Shown here in pieces: positions 20,913 through 29,214 of a DNA stretch of 64,000 bases; positions within the stretch are counted from its first letter, which is position 1, and every line of letters starts with the position of its first letter. The notes under the pieces are model-generated. The model was not told the DNA's origin and did no database searches. It was given only the letters and a program-made list of their open reading frames with translations. Location: NCBI RefSeq assembly GCF_025527015.1, contig NZ_JAODIM010000042.1, positions 124,001 through 188,000 of the forward strand, read 5' to 3'. The position numbers were made by a program, and so were the translations under genes. This DNA is from Winslowiella arboricola (GTDB lineage Bacteria > Pseudomonadota > Gammaproteobacteria > Enterobacterales > Enterobacteriaceae).

Positions 20913-21872
20913 ATGAGTCAGTTAACCGAACGCCAGCTTGGTCGCAGCGAACTTCAGGTACCTCCGCTTACTTTTGGTGGCAATGTATTTGGCTGGACCA
21001 TTGATCAGGCCACCTCCTTTTCGCTGCTGGATGCACTGGTAGAGAAGGGACTCAATTTTATTGATACTGCTGATGTTTACTCACGCTGGGCGCCAGGCAA
21101 TCAGGGCGGCGAATCAGAAACCATTATCGGTAACTGGTTAAAAAGCCGCGGTAAACGTGAGCAGATTGTACTGGCGACCAAAGTCGGTATGGAAATGGGG
21201 CCCGGCAAAAGCGGGCTGGCGGCGAAATATATTCGCCAGTCGGTAGAAGATTCCCTGCGTCGACTGCAAACCGATTATATCGATCTTTATCAGGCGCACC
21301 GTGACGATCAGGATACGCCGCTGGCTGAAACCCTCGCGACTTTTGATGCACTGGTAAAAGAGGGCAAAGTGCGGGCAATTGGCGCCTCTAACTACAGTGC
21401 CGGGCGTCTGGCGGAAGCGCTGAAAGTGAGTAAAGAACATAACCTGGTGCGCTACGAAACCGTGCAACCGGAATATAACCTTTACGACCGCGAAGGGTAT
21501 GAAAATGGTCTGCAACAGCTGGCGGTAGAGCAGCATCTGGGGGTTATTAACTATTACTCACTGGCCAGCGGTTTTCTCAGCGGCAAATATCGTACACCGC
21601 AGGATGCCAGTAAAAGTAAGCGTGGCGAGGGGGTAGTGCAGAAGTATCTTAACCCGCGCGGCCTGAAGATTCTGGCCGCACTGGATCAGATTGCCGATGG
21701 CCGTGGCGTCAGCCAGACGCAGGTTGCGCTGGCGTGGCAGATTGCCCAGCCAGGCATTACCGCGCCGATTGTCAGCGCCACGTCTCTGGAACAGCTGGAC
21801 GAACTGGTTAAAGCGGCCAATCTGAAACTGAATATTGCGGAGATTGAACAGCTGACCGAAGCCAGCCGTTAA
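20913..21872 (+). CDS. Aldo-keto reductase
   Basis: A 319-residue AKR-superfamily protein. The catalytic tetrad is visible: Asp and Tyr in NFIDTADVYS (about 48-57), Lys in VLATKVGM, His in YQAHRDD; the cofactor pocket follows with IGASNYSAGRL and IVSATSLEQLDEL. It should reduce aldehydes or ketones with NADPH in the cytoplasm. The physiological substrate is not predictable. It is divergent from mdtA across 284 bases, and a good AAGGAG lies 9-14 bases before the ATG. It stands alone, with yegD convergent 6 bases after its stop. Confidence 0.88.
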   Translation: MSQLTERQLGRSELQVPPLTFGGNVFGWTIDQATSFSLLDALVEKGLNFIDTADVYSRWAPGNQGGESETIIGNWLKSRGKREQIVLATKVGMEMGPGKSGLAAKYIRQSVEDSLRRLQTDYIDLYQAHRDDQDTPLAETLATFDALVKEGKVRAIGASNYSAGRLAEALKVSKEHNLVRYETVQPEYNLYDREGYENGLQQLAVEQHLGVINYYSLASGFLSGKYRTPQDASKSKRGEGVVQKYLNPRGLKILAALDQIADGRGVSQTQVALAWQIAQPGITAPIVSATSLEQLDELVKAANLKLNIAEIEQLTEASR

Positions 21873-21878
21873 TCAGTC

Positions 21879-23228
21879 TCAGAACATAACCTGCGCCCAG
21901 CGCGCGAGGCCGGCGGTTACGGAACCAAAATCATCGCCGCTGGCCAGCGGGATATCCGGCAACTGCTGCTGCAATGCCTGACGCAGCAGCGGTGAGCGGG
22001 CGCTACCACCGGTGAGATAGATCACATCAGGACGGGTGCCGCTGGTAGCTAACGCCAGTTTCACCTGCTCCTGAATGCGTGCTAACGGCTGTGCAATTGC
22101 TGCCTCTAACCCTTCGACGGTGATCTCACTGCTGAGTAGCGGCTCGATAAAGTCCAGCGCGGCGGTAGTCTGACTGCTGTCCGACAGCGCAATTTTGCTC
22201 TCTTCTGCGGTACGCACCAGACGATAACCTAAACGTTGTTGCCACACTTTCAGCATACGTTTCACCACCGCAGGCTGCTCCGCATCGCGAATCAAATCCT
22301 GCAGCTGCTTGCCGCTGGCGGCGGCATAAAAATCACTTTGCGCCGGGACATCATTGATGGCGACGGCGTTCCACCATGGCAGCGCAGGCAGGCCAATGCC
22401 TTTTTGCGTCTGACCGCCCAGGCCGAGATGCGGCATCAGCTCTTTAAACGCCAGCATAATATCAAGATCGTTACCGCCGACGCGGCAGCCGCTGTGGCCG
22501 AGTAAGCTGGCGCTGCGTTCCGCTTTGGCGCGCCATTGCGGGCCCATCAGCAGCATGCTGCAGTCGGTGGTACCACCGCCGATATCGACCACCAGCACTC
22601 GCGTCTCTTGCTGTAAGGTTGCTTCAAACTCCAGGCCCGCGGCGACCGGTTCAAACTGAAACACCACGTCCCGGAAACCGGCACGATGCGCGGCGCGCTC
22701 AAGAATACCCTGCGCCTGCTGATTGGCGTCATCGCCGCCTAAACCCTGAAAGTTAATCGGACGGCCAATTACCGCCTGTTCAATGGTGTTGCCCAGCTGG
22801 CCTTCGGCCGTCTGGCGGATATGCAGCATCATGGCGCACACCAGATCTTCAAACAGCGCAAGCTGCTGCGGCTTCAGGCCGCTGGCGCCGAGGAAGGATT
22901 TCGGTGATTTAACAAACCACACCTCTTCCGGGTCATCCATATACTGCGCCAGCGAGGCCAGACCAAATTGCACGCTGCTGGCATTGACCTCAATATCTTC
23001 TTCGCGGTTAAAGGCGATGGCGCGGCGCAACAGTGCCTGGTTTTCCGCATCCGGCGTGGCGACCTGATGATGGCGGAATAGCCACTCACTGATCGCTTCC
23101 CGGGTCGGCGCACATAACATTGAGGGCAACCAGGGCGAGTTATTTTCCAGTGGCAACAGACGCGGCGAGCCATTTTCCATCACTGCTACCGAGCAGTTAG
23201 CTGTCCCGTAATCGAAACCAATAAACAT
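21879..23228 (-). CDS. yegD: Hsp70-like chaperone family protein YegD
   Basis: A 449-residue DnaK-type ATPase-domain protein (E. coli YegD is 450). Actin-fold phosphate-binding loops are visible: FIGFDYGTANCSVAVM at the N-terminus, VVDIGGGTTDCSML mid-protein and IYLTGGSARSPLL near the end. There is no substrate-binding domain of the DnaK type, as usual for YegD. Function is unknown. The start was set at ATG 23228 where the actin-fold begins, with GAGGGT upstream; the longer frame to 23423 runs through non-coding repeat sequence. The 3' end nearly touches the convergent reductase gene. Confidence 0.92.
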   Translation of the reverse strand: MFIGFDYGTANCSVAVMENGSPRLLPLENNSPWLPSMLCAPTREAISEWLFRHHQVATPDAENQALLRRAIAFNREEDIEVNASSVQFGLASLAQYMDDPEEVWFVKSPKSFLGASGLKPQQLALFEDLVCAMMLHIRQTAEGQLGNTIEQAVIGRPINFQGLGGDDANQQAQGILERAAHRAGFRDVVFQFEPVAAGLEFEATLQQETRVLVVDIGGGTTDCSMLLMGPQWRAKAERSASLLGHSGCRVGGNDLDIMLAFKELMPHLGLGGQTQKGIGLPALPWWNAVAINDVPAQSDFYAAASGKQLQDLIRDAEQPAVVKRMLKVWQQRLGYRLVRTAEESKIALSDSSQTTAALDFIEPLLSSEITVEGLEAAIAQPLARIQEQVKLALATSGTRPDVIYLTGGSARSPLLRQALQQQLPDIPLASGDDFGSVTAGLARWAQVMF

Positions 23229-23319
23229 GGTTACCCTCTCAATGTCGAAAAAAGGGGGCGACTTTAGCGCAGCGCGCGGGACATGGCAAACGGTATCTAC
23301 GGCGATGCTGGCGGAAACG

Positions 23320-23499
23320 CCAGGGGAGCCGAAAATGGCTCCCCTGCAACAGCTATCGGTCTTATCCAGGGGCGGCGTTCTCGCCGCCCGTGTCGCGGAT
23401 TTGCACCATAGCGGGAGTGGCATTCGTTATTACGGGAGCCGAAAACGGCTCCCCTACAACAGCCTTAGGTTTTGTGCCGGGGCGGCGTTCTCGCCGCCC
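23320..23499. repeat. Cluster of four palindromic repeat units between yegE and yegD
   Basis: Two types alternate. Type B: AGGGGAGCCGAAAATGGCTCCCCT (stem of 9, loop of 6) near 23322-23345 and GGGAGCCGAAAACGGCTCCC near 23436-23455. Type A: GGGCGGCGTTCTCGCCGCCC at 23370-23389 and 23480-23499, the first followed by GTGTCGCGGAT as in the 6.8-kb block. The order B-A-B-A with similar ~110-base spacing suggests a duplicated pair. The cluster lies downstream of yegE and upstream of yegD. Confidence 0.8.
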
Positions 23500-23505
23500 G
23501 CGAAC

Positions 23506-26500
23506 TTATTTGATGGCGAAAGAGTTGTGGGACAGCAGGGCGCTCAAAGACTCACGGCCGCTAATCGCCTCGCCCCAGACGACATTGACGCCGATCGTCG
23601 CCAGCGTGGTCAGCGCCACCGGCAATTCTACCGGGCCGGCCACGGTGGCGATATTCAGCCGCTGCGCATGGCCGTGAATGATCGACACCATCATCTCATC
23701 CATCAGATTGCAGTGGACGTTGGCAATCAGATCGGCGCTGAACATCAGATAATCAATTTCGTCGGCGTGCAGTACATTAAAGGCGTCGAGGTTACGGCCA
23801 AAGTTGCGCAGAATAATGCCGCAGCCCAGTTTGCGTAAACGGGCAACGTTGGCATGCAGACCGTCATGCTGCTCCAGCAACGCTTCGGCCTCCGGCATAA
23901 ACCACAGCAGATTACCGTTGACCTTGCCCGCGCTTATTTTGCTGACCAGCTCATCAATAAAGGCATCATCTTTTAAACTGTACCCGGAGAGCGGCAGCGC
24001 AATGCCAATGGATTTACTAGCGATCCCCTCAGCATAACTGGCATAGAAGATGTTGATCACTTTGCGATCCAGCGCGATAGTTTGCTGCGGTTCCTGCAGG
24101 TTAGCGCGAAACTCAGCTTCATCGATCTCCTGACCGGCGCTGGAGAACAGTTGCAGTTCCGCCAGCCAGAAACTGACCGACTGAGTTTTACGTGGCGGCG
24201 TTACCGCCCGCGCCAGCAAGCGCAACGGATTATCATTGATGATATGCATTATCTCGCCATGGGTCATCACCGGCCGCAGCTGGCGCTGCAGGCGCGCTTC
24301 ATACACTGAAATCTGACCACGACCATTATGTTTGGCGTTATAACAGGCGAGATCCGCCTGCGCCATCACGTCGCTGCTGATGCAGTTATCACGGCGAATT
24401 TGCGTTAATCCGGCGCTGGCACCGACACGATAGAGCCGTCCTTCCCACAGAAAACGGTATTCATTGATGCTGGTGACCAGTCGCTGCACTACCTCTTTGG
24501 CATGGTCCAGTGCGCAGTCATTAAACAGCAGGCCAAACTCATCGCCGCCCAGACGTGCCAGCAGATCGGTACTGCGCAACTGCGACTGCATTAAGTTAGC
24601 CAGCTCACGCAACAGGGCGTCACCCGCCGCATGGCCGGCGGTATCGTTAATCGCTTTAAAGCGATCCAGATCGATAAAGATCAGCACATGCTGCTGCTGA
24701 TGTTCACTGGCGGAGACCAGCAGACGTTTCAGCTGATGTTCAAAACTGGAACGGTTGGGCAGACGTGTCAGCATATCGTGCGAGGCACTGTAGCTCAGGC
24801 GTTTTAACATTTCCCGCGATTCACTGACGTCATGAATCACCATTACGCTGCCTTTACTGCGCCCGGCGAGGGTTTTCAGCGGGGTGATACTGTAATGGAT
24901 ATCAAACTGCTCACCGCTGGCATTATGCAGCACCAGATCGTGATCAAAGTCTGGTGTGGTTTTGACCAACGGCAGATCGCACAGCAGCAGGCTCTCCATT
25001 TCCGGGCCATCTCTGCCGTGCGTAATATGCAAAATGGTGCTGAGATGCTTACCGGCGGCGGCAGACTGCGACCAGCCGCTGATCCGCTCCGCGACCGGAT
25101 TCATAAAGGTCACCAGCATATCTTCATCGGTACTGATCACCGCTTCACCAATCGAGTCGAGGGTAATCAGCATGCGCTCTTTTTCCTGGAACAGCGCATC
25201 GTTAAGCGCGCGCACTTCAGTAATATCCTGCGCCACCCCTAACATGCGCTCAATATGACCTTCTCGGCTGAGAATACGGTTAGCCTGCGTACGCACATAG
25301 CGAATACCTCTGACGCTGAAGATACGGTATTCGACATTTAAGGTTTCCTGCTGATCCAGCGCACGCTGCACTGCCTGATCCGCCATTTCGCGATCTTCCG
25401 GCACAATGCGTGACAGCCAGAATTCATAGGTGGGGCGTTCACCGTTACGCAGTTCGAAGATTTCATACATCTGCTTATCCCAGCTGATGATGTCCTCAAC
25501 AAAATTCCACTCCCAGACGCCAATGCCGCCAGCTTCATTGGCCAGCGTAATCCGCTCCATCAGCAGACGGTTGACCTCAGTCGAGCGTTTCAGCTCGGTG
25601 ATATCTTCGATTTGCGAGATGAAATAGAGTGGATTCTGCCCGGAGTCGCGCGCCATCGACACCGATAAACGCGCCCAGACAATCTGGCTGTCTTTGCGAT
25701 AGTAGCGTTTCTCCATGGTGTAGGTTTCAAGCGAACCTTCATGCATGGCGCTGAACTGTTCAAGGTCGGCATTCAGATCGTCAGGATAGGTAATCTGCTG
25801 AAACGAGAGGCGCTGCAGCTCATCAGCCTGATAGCCGAGGAACTGGCACAGCGATTTATTCACTTTCAGCAGGGCGCCTTCCGTGGAGACCAGCGCCATG
25901 CCAATCGCCGAATGTTCCATGGCGCTACGGAAACGGTTTTCGCTGTCGATGATACGCTTGCGATCTTCACCAAAAGCGTGCATCACCATGGTCATCATAT
26001 GGCTGGGGATCAGCGCCAGCAGGAATGGCAGCCAGGGCGCGGTGGCAATAAAGGCGTGGCTGACGCCGACGCCGCGCAAATCCAGCAGATGGAACGCCAG
26101 CATCAGTGACATCATCGCGATATTAGCGAGGTACACCAAAAAGGCTTCAAGCCGCGGCAGGCGTACCGCACTCCAGAACAGAATGACGATGACAAAGGTA
26201 AACGGCCATGGCAAAAACCGTAGCGCGAGGTAGCTTAGCGCCAGCGTAACGACCAGGATAATCGCCGCCTCGATACGGGCTGGCCTCTGTAGCTGTTTGC
26301 GGAAGTAGCCGGGTTGCCACAGCAGCGCCACCGGGCCGAGTGACAGCATGCCAATCACTTCAGAAATCACCCAGGTAATAAAAAATTGCAGGCTGGTGGC
26401 GTGGGTCTGATGCAATAACCAGCTGGCCATTAAGCCGCCCAGTAACGGGGTAATCAGCCCGACGGTCAGCATCATTTTGTACCAGCTGGTGAGCGAGTTC

Positions 26501-26853
26501 AGCGGATTATCGCGATCCAGCAGCAGACGCAGCCAAAAGCCGCCCATCAGCGCCTGCAGCAAATTTACCAGCGGAAAAGTGATACAGGCGACAGATGGCC
26601 CGAAAATGATGGCATTGGCGACGATAACAGCGGTCATGCAGCACAGCAGGATTGGCAGCAGGGCGCGGGCCGGATAACGGAACACCACCACGGTCATTAA
26701 CGCCGTCGGAAACCACAGCGGCGAAATACGACCAATGACCATAATCAGTTCAAGGCAGAATAGCGTTAGCAGGAAGCTTAACGCGCCAAATAAAAAGGCT
26801 GTGCGCCACAATGGCGTTGCAGGTCGGTAGGGGAAAATATCTGTCGTCATCAA
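23506..26853 (-). CDS. dgcE: Large membrane diguanylate cyclase DgcE/YegE (MASE1-PAS-GGDEF-EAL-like)
   Basis: A 1115-residue protein. The N-terminal ~300 residues form a MASE1 membrane sensor of 8-10 helices, followed by three PAS regions (about 305-660), a GGDEF domain with an intact RLGGDEFGLLF active site near residue 769, and a C-terminal EAL-like domain. In that last part the usual EAL/ELL motif is replaced (FWLAELQLF) and metal ligands are not apparent, so it is probably inactive, as in E. coli YegE. Known role in E. coli: c-di-GMP synthesis at the top of the cascade that controls csgD, curli and cellulose. The stop codon sits 7 bases from the type A repeat at 23480. Confidence 0.92.
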   Translation of the reverse strand: MMTTDIFPYRPATPLWRTAFLFGALSFLLTLFCLELIMVIGRISPLWFPTALMTVVVFRYPARALLPILLCCMTAVIVANAIIFGPSVACITFPLVNLLQALMGGFWLRLLLDRDNPLNSLTSWYKMMLTVGLITPLLGGLMASWLLHQTHATSLQFFITWVISEVIGMLSLGPVALLWQPGYFRKQLQRPARIEAAIILVVTLALSYLALRFLPWPFTFVIVILFWSAVRLPRLEAFLVYLANIAMMSLMLAFHLLDLRGVGVSHAFIATAPWLPFLLALIPSHMMTMVMHAFGEDRKRIIDSENRFRSAMEHSAIGMALVSTEGALLKVNKSLCQFLGYQADELQRLSFQQITYPDDLNADLEQFSAMHEGSLETYTMEKRYYRKDSQIVWARLSVSMARDSGQNPLYFISQIEDITELKRSTEVNRLLMERITLANEAGGIGVWEWNFVEDIISWDKQMYEIFELRNGERPTYEFWLSRIVPEDREMADQAVQRALDQQETLNVEYRIFSVRGIRYVRTQANRILSREGHIERMLGVAQDITEVRALNDALFQEKERMLITLDSIGEAVISTDEDMLVTFMNPVAERISGWSQSAAAGKHLSTILHITHGRDGPEMESLLLCDLPLVKTTPDFDHDLVLHNASGEQFDIHYSITPLKTLAGRSKGSVMVIHDVSESREMLKRLSYSASHDMLTRLPNRSSFEHQLKRLLVSASEHQQQHVLIFIDLDRFKAINDTAGHAAGDALLRELANLMQSQLRSTDLLARLGGDEFGLLFNDCALDHAKEVVQRLVTSINEYRFLWEGRLYRVGASAGLTQIRRDNCISSDVMAQADLACYNAKHNGRGQISVYEARLQRQLRPVMTHGEIMHIINDNPLRLLARAVTPPRKTQSVSFWLAELQLFSSAGQEIDEAEFRANLQEPQQTIALDRKVINIFYASYAEGIASKSIGIALPLSGYSLKDDAFIDELVSKISAGKVNGNLLWFMPEAEALLEQHDGLHANVARLRKLGCGIILRNFGRNLDAFNVLHADEIDYLMFSADLIANVHCNLMDEMMVSIIHGHAQRLNIATVAGPVELPVALTTLATIGVNVVWGEAISGRESLSALLSHNSFAIK

Positions 26854-26991
26854 CGGTTCCAGCTGCGCGCCTGAGAGCCGAACAGGCCGAATCTATCACA
26901 ATAATTAATCTATTTGCATGCTAGCACATCCGTTGCGCAATGCTTGTGGCAAATCAAATTTATGCGTTATTCGGCCGATTGACGGCGCTTT

Positions 26992-27639
26992 TCAGCGCCA
27001 TCCGTTGACAGAGTGGGGCTGACGCGCCTGTTTTAGCATCTCAGCGCGGGTCCAGGGCTTTTCCACCCCGGCAATTTTGGTTGACAGTTGCGCAAGGAAA
27101 TCTTGCGTGCCGGCGATGCGGCCATGACCTAATAATATTAGCGGCACCAGCAGCGCCACGCACAGCTGCATCACGCTAAAGCTTTTCAGGCGCGCGCTGC
27201 GCTGCGAGACTAAAAATGCCGTACTGAGCGTAAAACCAAGCAGTAAACCGCTGATGACTTCGCTGGTGGAGTGTGCATGCAGCACCAGCCGCGACAGGCC
27301 GACCAGCAGCGGGATCATATAGCCTAAACCGATCGCCATCCCACGCCAGAACAGCGGAAGACGCCCGGTCAGCAACCATAGCATTACCGGCCACAGCGTG
27401 GCGGACATCGCGCTATGGCCGCTGAAACCGGTAAAGTTAAAGCGTGCGCTGCCAATACCGAAGCCCATAAAGGCAATTTTCGACAGGCTGACAATTATCC
27501 CGGTAAGACAGAACGTGGTGATCCAGAACCATACGGCGCGCCGATCGTCATTTTTCCATGGCATCACCAGCGCAATAATCACTGCGGTGGGGATCAGCAG
27601 CATACTGTCACCGAAATAGGTTAGCGTTCTCCAGGACAT
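26992..27639 (-). CDS. PAP2-superfamily membrane protein with atypical signature
   Basis: A 215-residue protein with about six transmembrane helices. The PAP2 phosphatase signature is present but altered: motif 2 is FSGHSA instead of PSGH, motif 3 is SRLVLHAHSTSEV (SR-x5-H kept, final Asp replaced by Glu), and the KX6RP of motif 1 is not recognisable. The family removes phosphate from undecaprenyl pyrophosphate, lipid A or phosphatidylglycerol phosphate. Start chosen at ATG 27639, preceded by AAGGAA; a GTG 21 bases upstream lacks this. It lies between yegE and udk, where E. coli has alkA. Substrate and activity are open. Confidence 0.75.
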   Translation of the reverse strand: MSWRTLTYFGDSMLLIPTAVIIALVMPWKNDDRRAVWFWITTFCLTGIIVSLSKIAFMGFGIGSARFNFTGFSGHSAMSATLWPVMLWLLTGRLPLFWRGMAIGLGYMIPLLVGLSRLVLHAHSTSEVISGLLLGFTLSTAFLVSQRSARLKSFSVMQLCVALLVPLILLGHGRIAGTQDFLAQLSTKIAGVEKPWTRAEMLKQARQPHSVNGWR

Positions 27640-27794
27640 AAATTTCCTTGTTATTTGCACGGTTATTGCCGGCCGGACTGTGCGGAACAGATCAAAAAGC
27701 GGATAAATAGCACCCGAATACAGGCTAAGTAGTTTACCGGTGAAAGGTGTTTTTCACTAAAGGGAAAGTCTGAAAAGCCGGATGCTGCTTTTTT

Positions 27795-27824
27795 CTGGCA
27801 TCAAAACCGCTAAATCCCTATAAT
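27795..27824 (+). promoter_or_regulatory. Probable sigma-70 promoter of udk-dcd-asmA
   Basis: TATAAT at 27819-27824 is a perfect -10; CTGGCA at 27795-27800 matches the -35 consensus at 4 of 6 positions with an 18-base spacer. The udk ATG lies 101 bases downstream. No other good promoter was seen in this gap. Confidence 0.5.
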
Positions 27825-27924
27825 TGCCAGCGAATCACCCCTCTCATTCCTGACCAGTCAATAAGGCCGGGCACCGTAGTGCTGCCTTATCGATTTGTCA
27901 CATAGTTATCAGGTCTTTAATTAT

Positions 27925-28566
27925 ATGACTGACAAGTCTCACCAATGCGTCATTGTAGGAATCGCAGGCGCTTCAGCGTCGGGTAAAAGTTTAATTTCCA
28001 GTACCCTGTACCGTGAAGTGCGTGACCAGGTTGGCGACGAACATATCGGCGTTATCCCGGAAGATTGCTACTACAAAGACCAAAGCCACCTCACCATGGA
28101 AGAGCGGGTTAAAACCAACTACGACCATCCCAGTGCGATGGACCACAATCTGCTGTTGCAACATCTGCAGATGCTGAAGTCCGGTCAGGATATTGAACTG
28201 CCGGTTTACAGCTATGTTGATCATACCCGCACCAAAGAGACTATCCATCTCAAGCCGAAAAAAGTGATTATCCTTGAAGGCATTCTGCTGCTGACCGATG
28301 CGCGTCTGCGTCAGGAGATGAACTTCTCGATTTTCGTCGATACCCCGCTGGATATCTGCCTGATGCGCCGTATGAAGCGTGATGTTAATGAGCGCGGGCG
28401 TTCAATGGACTCGGTAATGGCACAGTATCAGAAGACGGTTCGCCCGATGTTTCTGCAATTTATTGAGCCTTCCAAGCAGTATGCTGACATTATCGTGCCA
28501 CGCGGCGGCAAAAACCGTATCGCGATTGATATTCTGAAAGCGAAGATTAATCAGTTCTTCGAATAA
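27925..28566 (+). CDS. udk: Uridine kinase
   Basis: A 213-residue protein, identical in length to E. coli Udk. Walker A is GASASGKS (about 15-22), followed by [13 protein letters not shown] and [13 protein letters not shown], which line the nucleoside site, and [13 protein letters not shown], the lid. It phosphorylates uridine and cytidine with GTP/ATP in pyrimidine salvage. The start was set at ATG 27925 (MTDKSHQC); the ATG-like extension 30 bases upstream has no family support. It precedes dcd by 33 bases on the same strand, the conserved enterobacterial order. Confidence 0.95.
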   Translation: MTDKSHQCVIVGIAGASASGKSLISSTLYREVRDQVGDEHIGVIPEDCYYKDQSHLTMEERVKTNYDHPSAMDHNLLLQHLQMLKSGQDIELPVYSYVDHTRTKETIHLKPKKVIILEGILLLTDARLRQEMNFSIFVDTPLDICLMRRMKRDVNERGRSMDSVMAQYQKTVRPMFLQFIEPSKQYADIIVPRGGKNRIAIDILKAKINQFFE

Positions 28567-28599
28567 CCCGCCTTTAATACGTTCAGGGAGTAGACGACG

Positions 28600-29181
28600 A
28601 TGAGATTATGCGACCGCGACATCGAGGCCTGGCTTGACAGTGGTAAGCTGGATATTTCGCCACGCCCGCCGCAAGAGCGCATCAGCGGCGCCACGGTGGA
28701 TGTGCGCCTCGGCAATAAGTTTCGTACCTTTCGCGGTCATACCGCTGCCTTTATTGACTTAAGTGGTCCTAAAGATGAAGTCAGCGCCGCGCTGGATCGC
28801 GTGATGAGCGATGAAATTGTGCTGCCGGAAGGAGAGGCTTTTTATCTCCATCCTGGCGAGCTGGCGCTGGCGGTCACGCTGGAATCCGTCACCCTGCCTG
28901 ATGATCTGGTAGGCTGGCTGGATGGCCGTTCTTCGCTGGCGCGACTAGGATTGATGGTTCATGTTACTGCACACCGTATTGATCCCGGCTGGCAGGGACG
29001 TATTGTGCTGGAGTTCTATAATTCCGGTAAGCTGCCGCTGGCGCTGCGTCCGGGTATGCTGATCGGCGCGCTGAGTTTTGAACCGCTTTCAGGTCCAGCC
29101 GCGCGTCCTTATAACCGTCGTCAGGATGCGAAGTATAAGGATCAGCAGGGCGCGGACGCCAGTCGGATTGATAAAGATTAA
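28600..29181 (+). CDS. dcd: dCTP deaminase
   Basis: A 193-residue enzyme of the standard length, starting [17 protein letters not shown]. The family motif [22 protein letters not shown] contains the catalytic Glu-supporting loop and substrate residues; [22 protein letters not shown] follows. It makes dUTP from dCTP, the main source of dTTP precursor in enterobacteria. A GGGAG lies just upstream of the ATG. It sits between udk and asmA in the conserved order. Confidence 0.96.
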   Translation: MRLCDRDIEAWLDSGKLDISPRPPQERISGATVDVRLGNKFRTFRGHTAAFIDLSGPKDEVSAALDRVMSDEIVLPEGEAFYLHPGELALAVTLESVTLPDDLVGWLDGRSSLARLGLMVHVTAHRIDPGWQGRIVLEFYNSGKLPLALRPGMLIGALSFEPLSGPAARPYNRRQDAKYKDQQGADASRIDKD

Positions 29182-29214
29182 TAACCTGCATGTTCAGGTG
29201 AATAAGAGGGTCGG

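Noticed and set aside
26984..26999. GGCGCT-TTTC-AGCGCC hairpin as terminator of the PAP2 gene
   Set aside because: It overlaps the stop codon and has no T-run on the minus strand.
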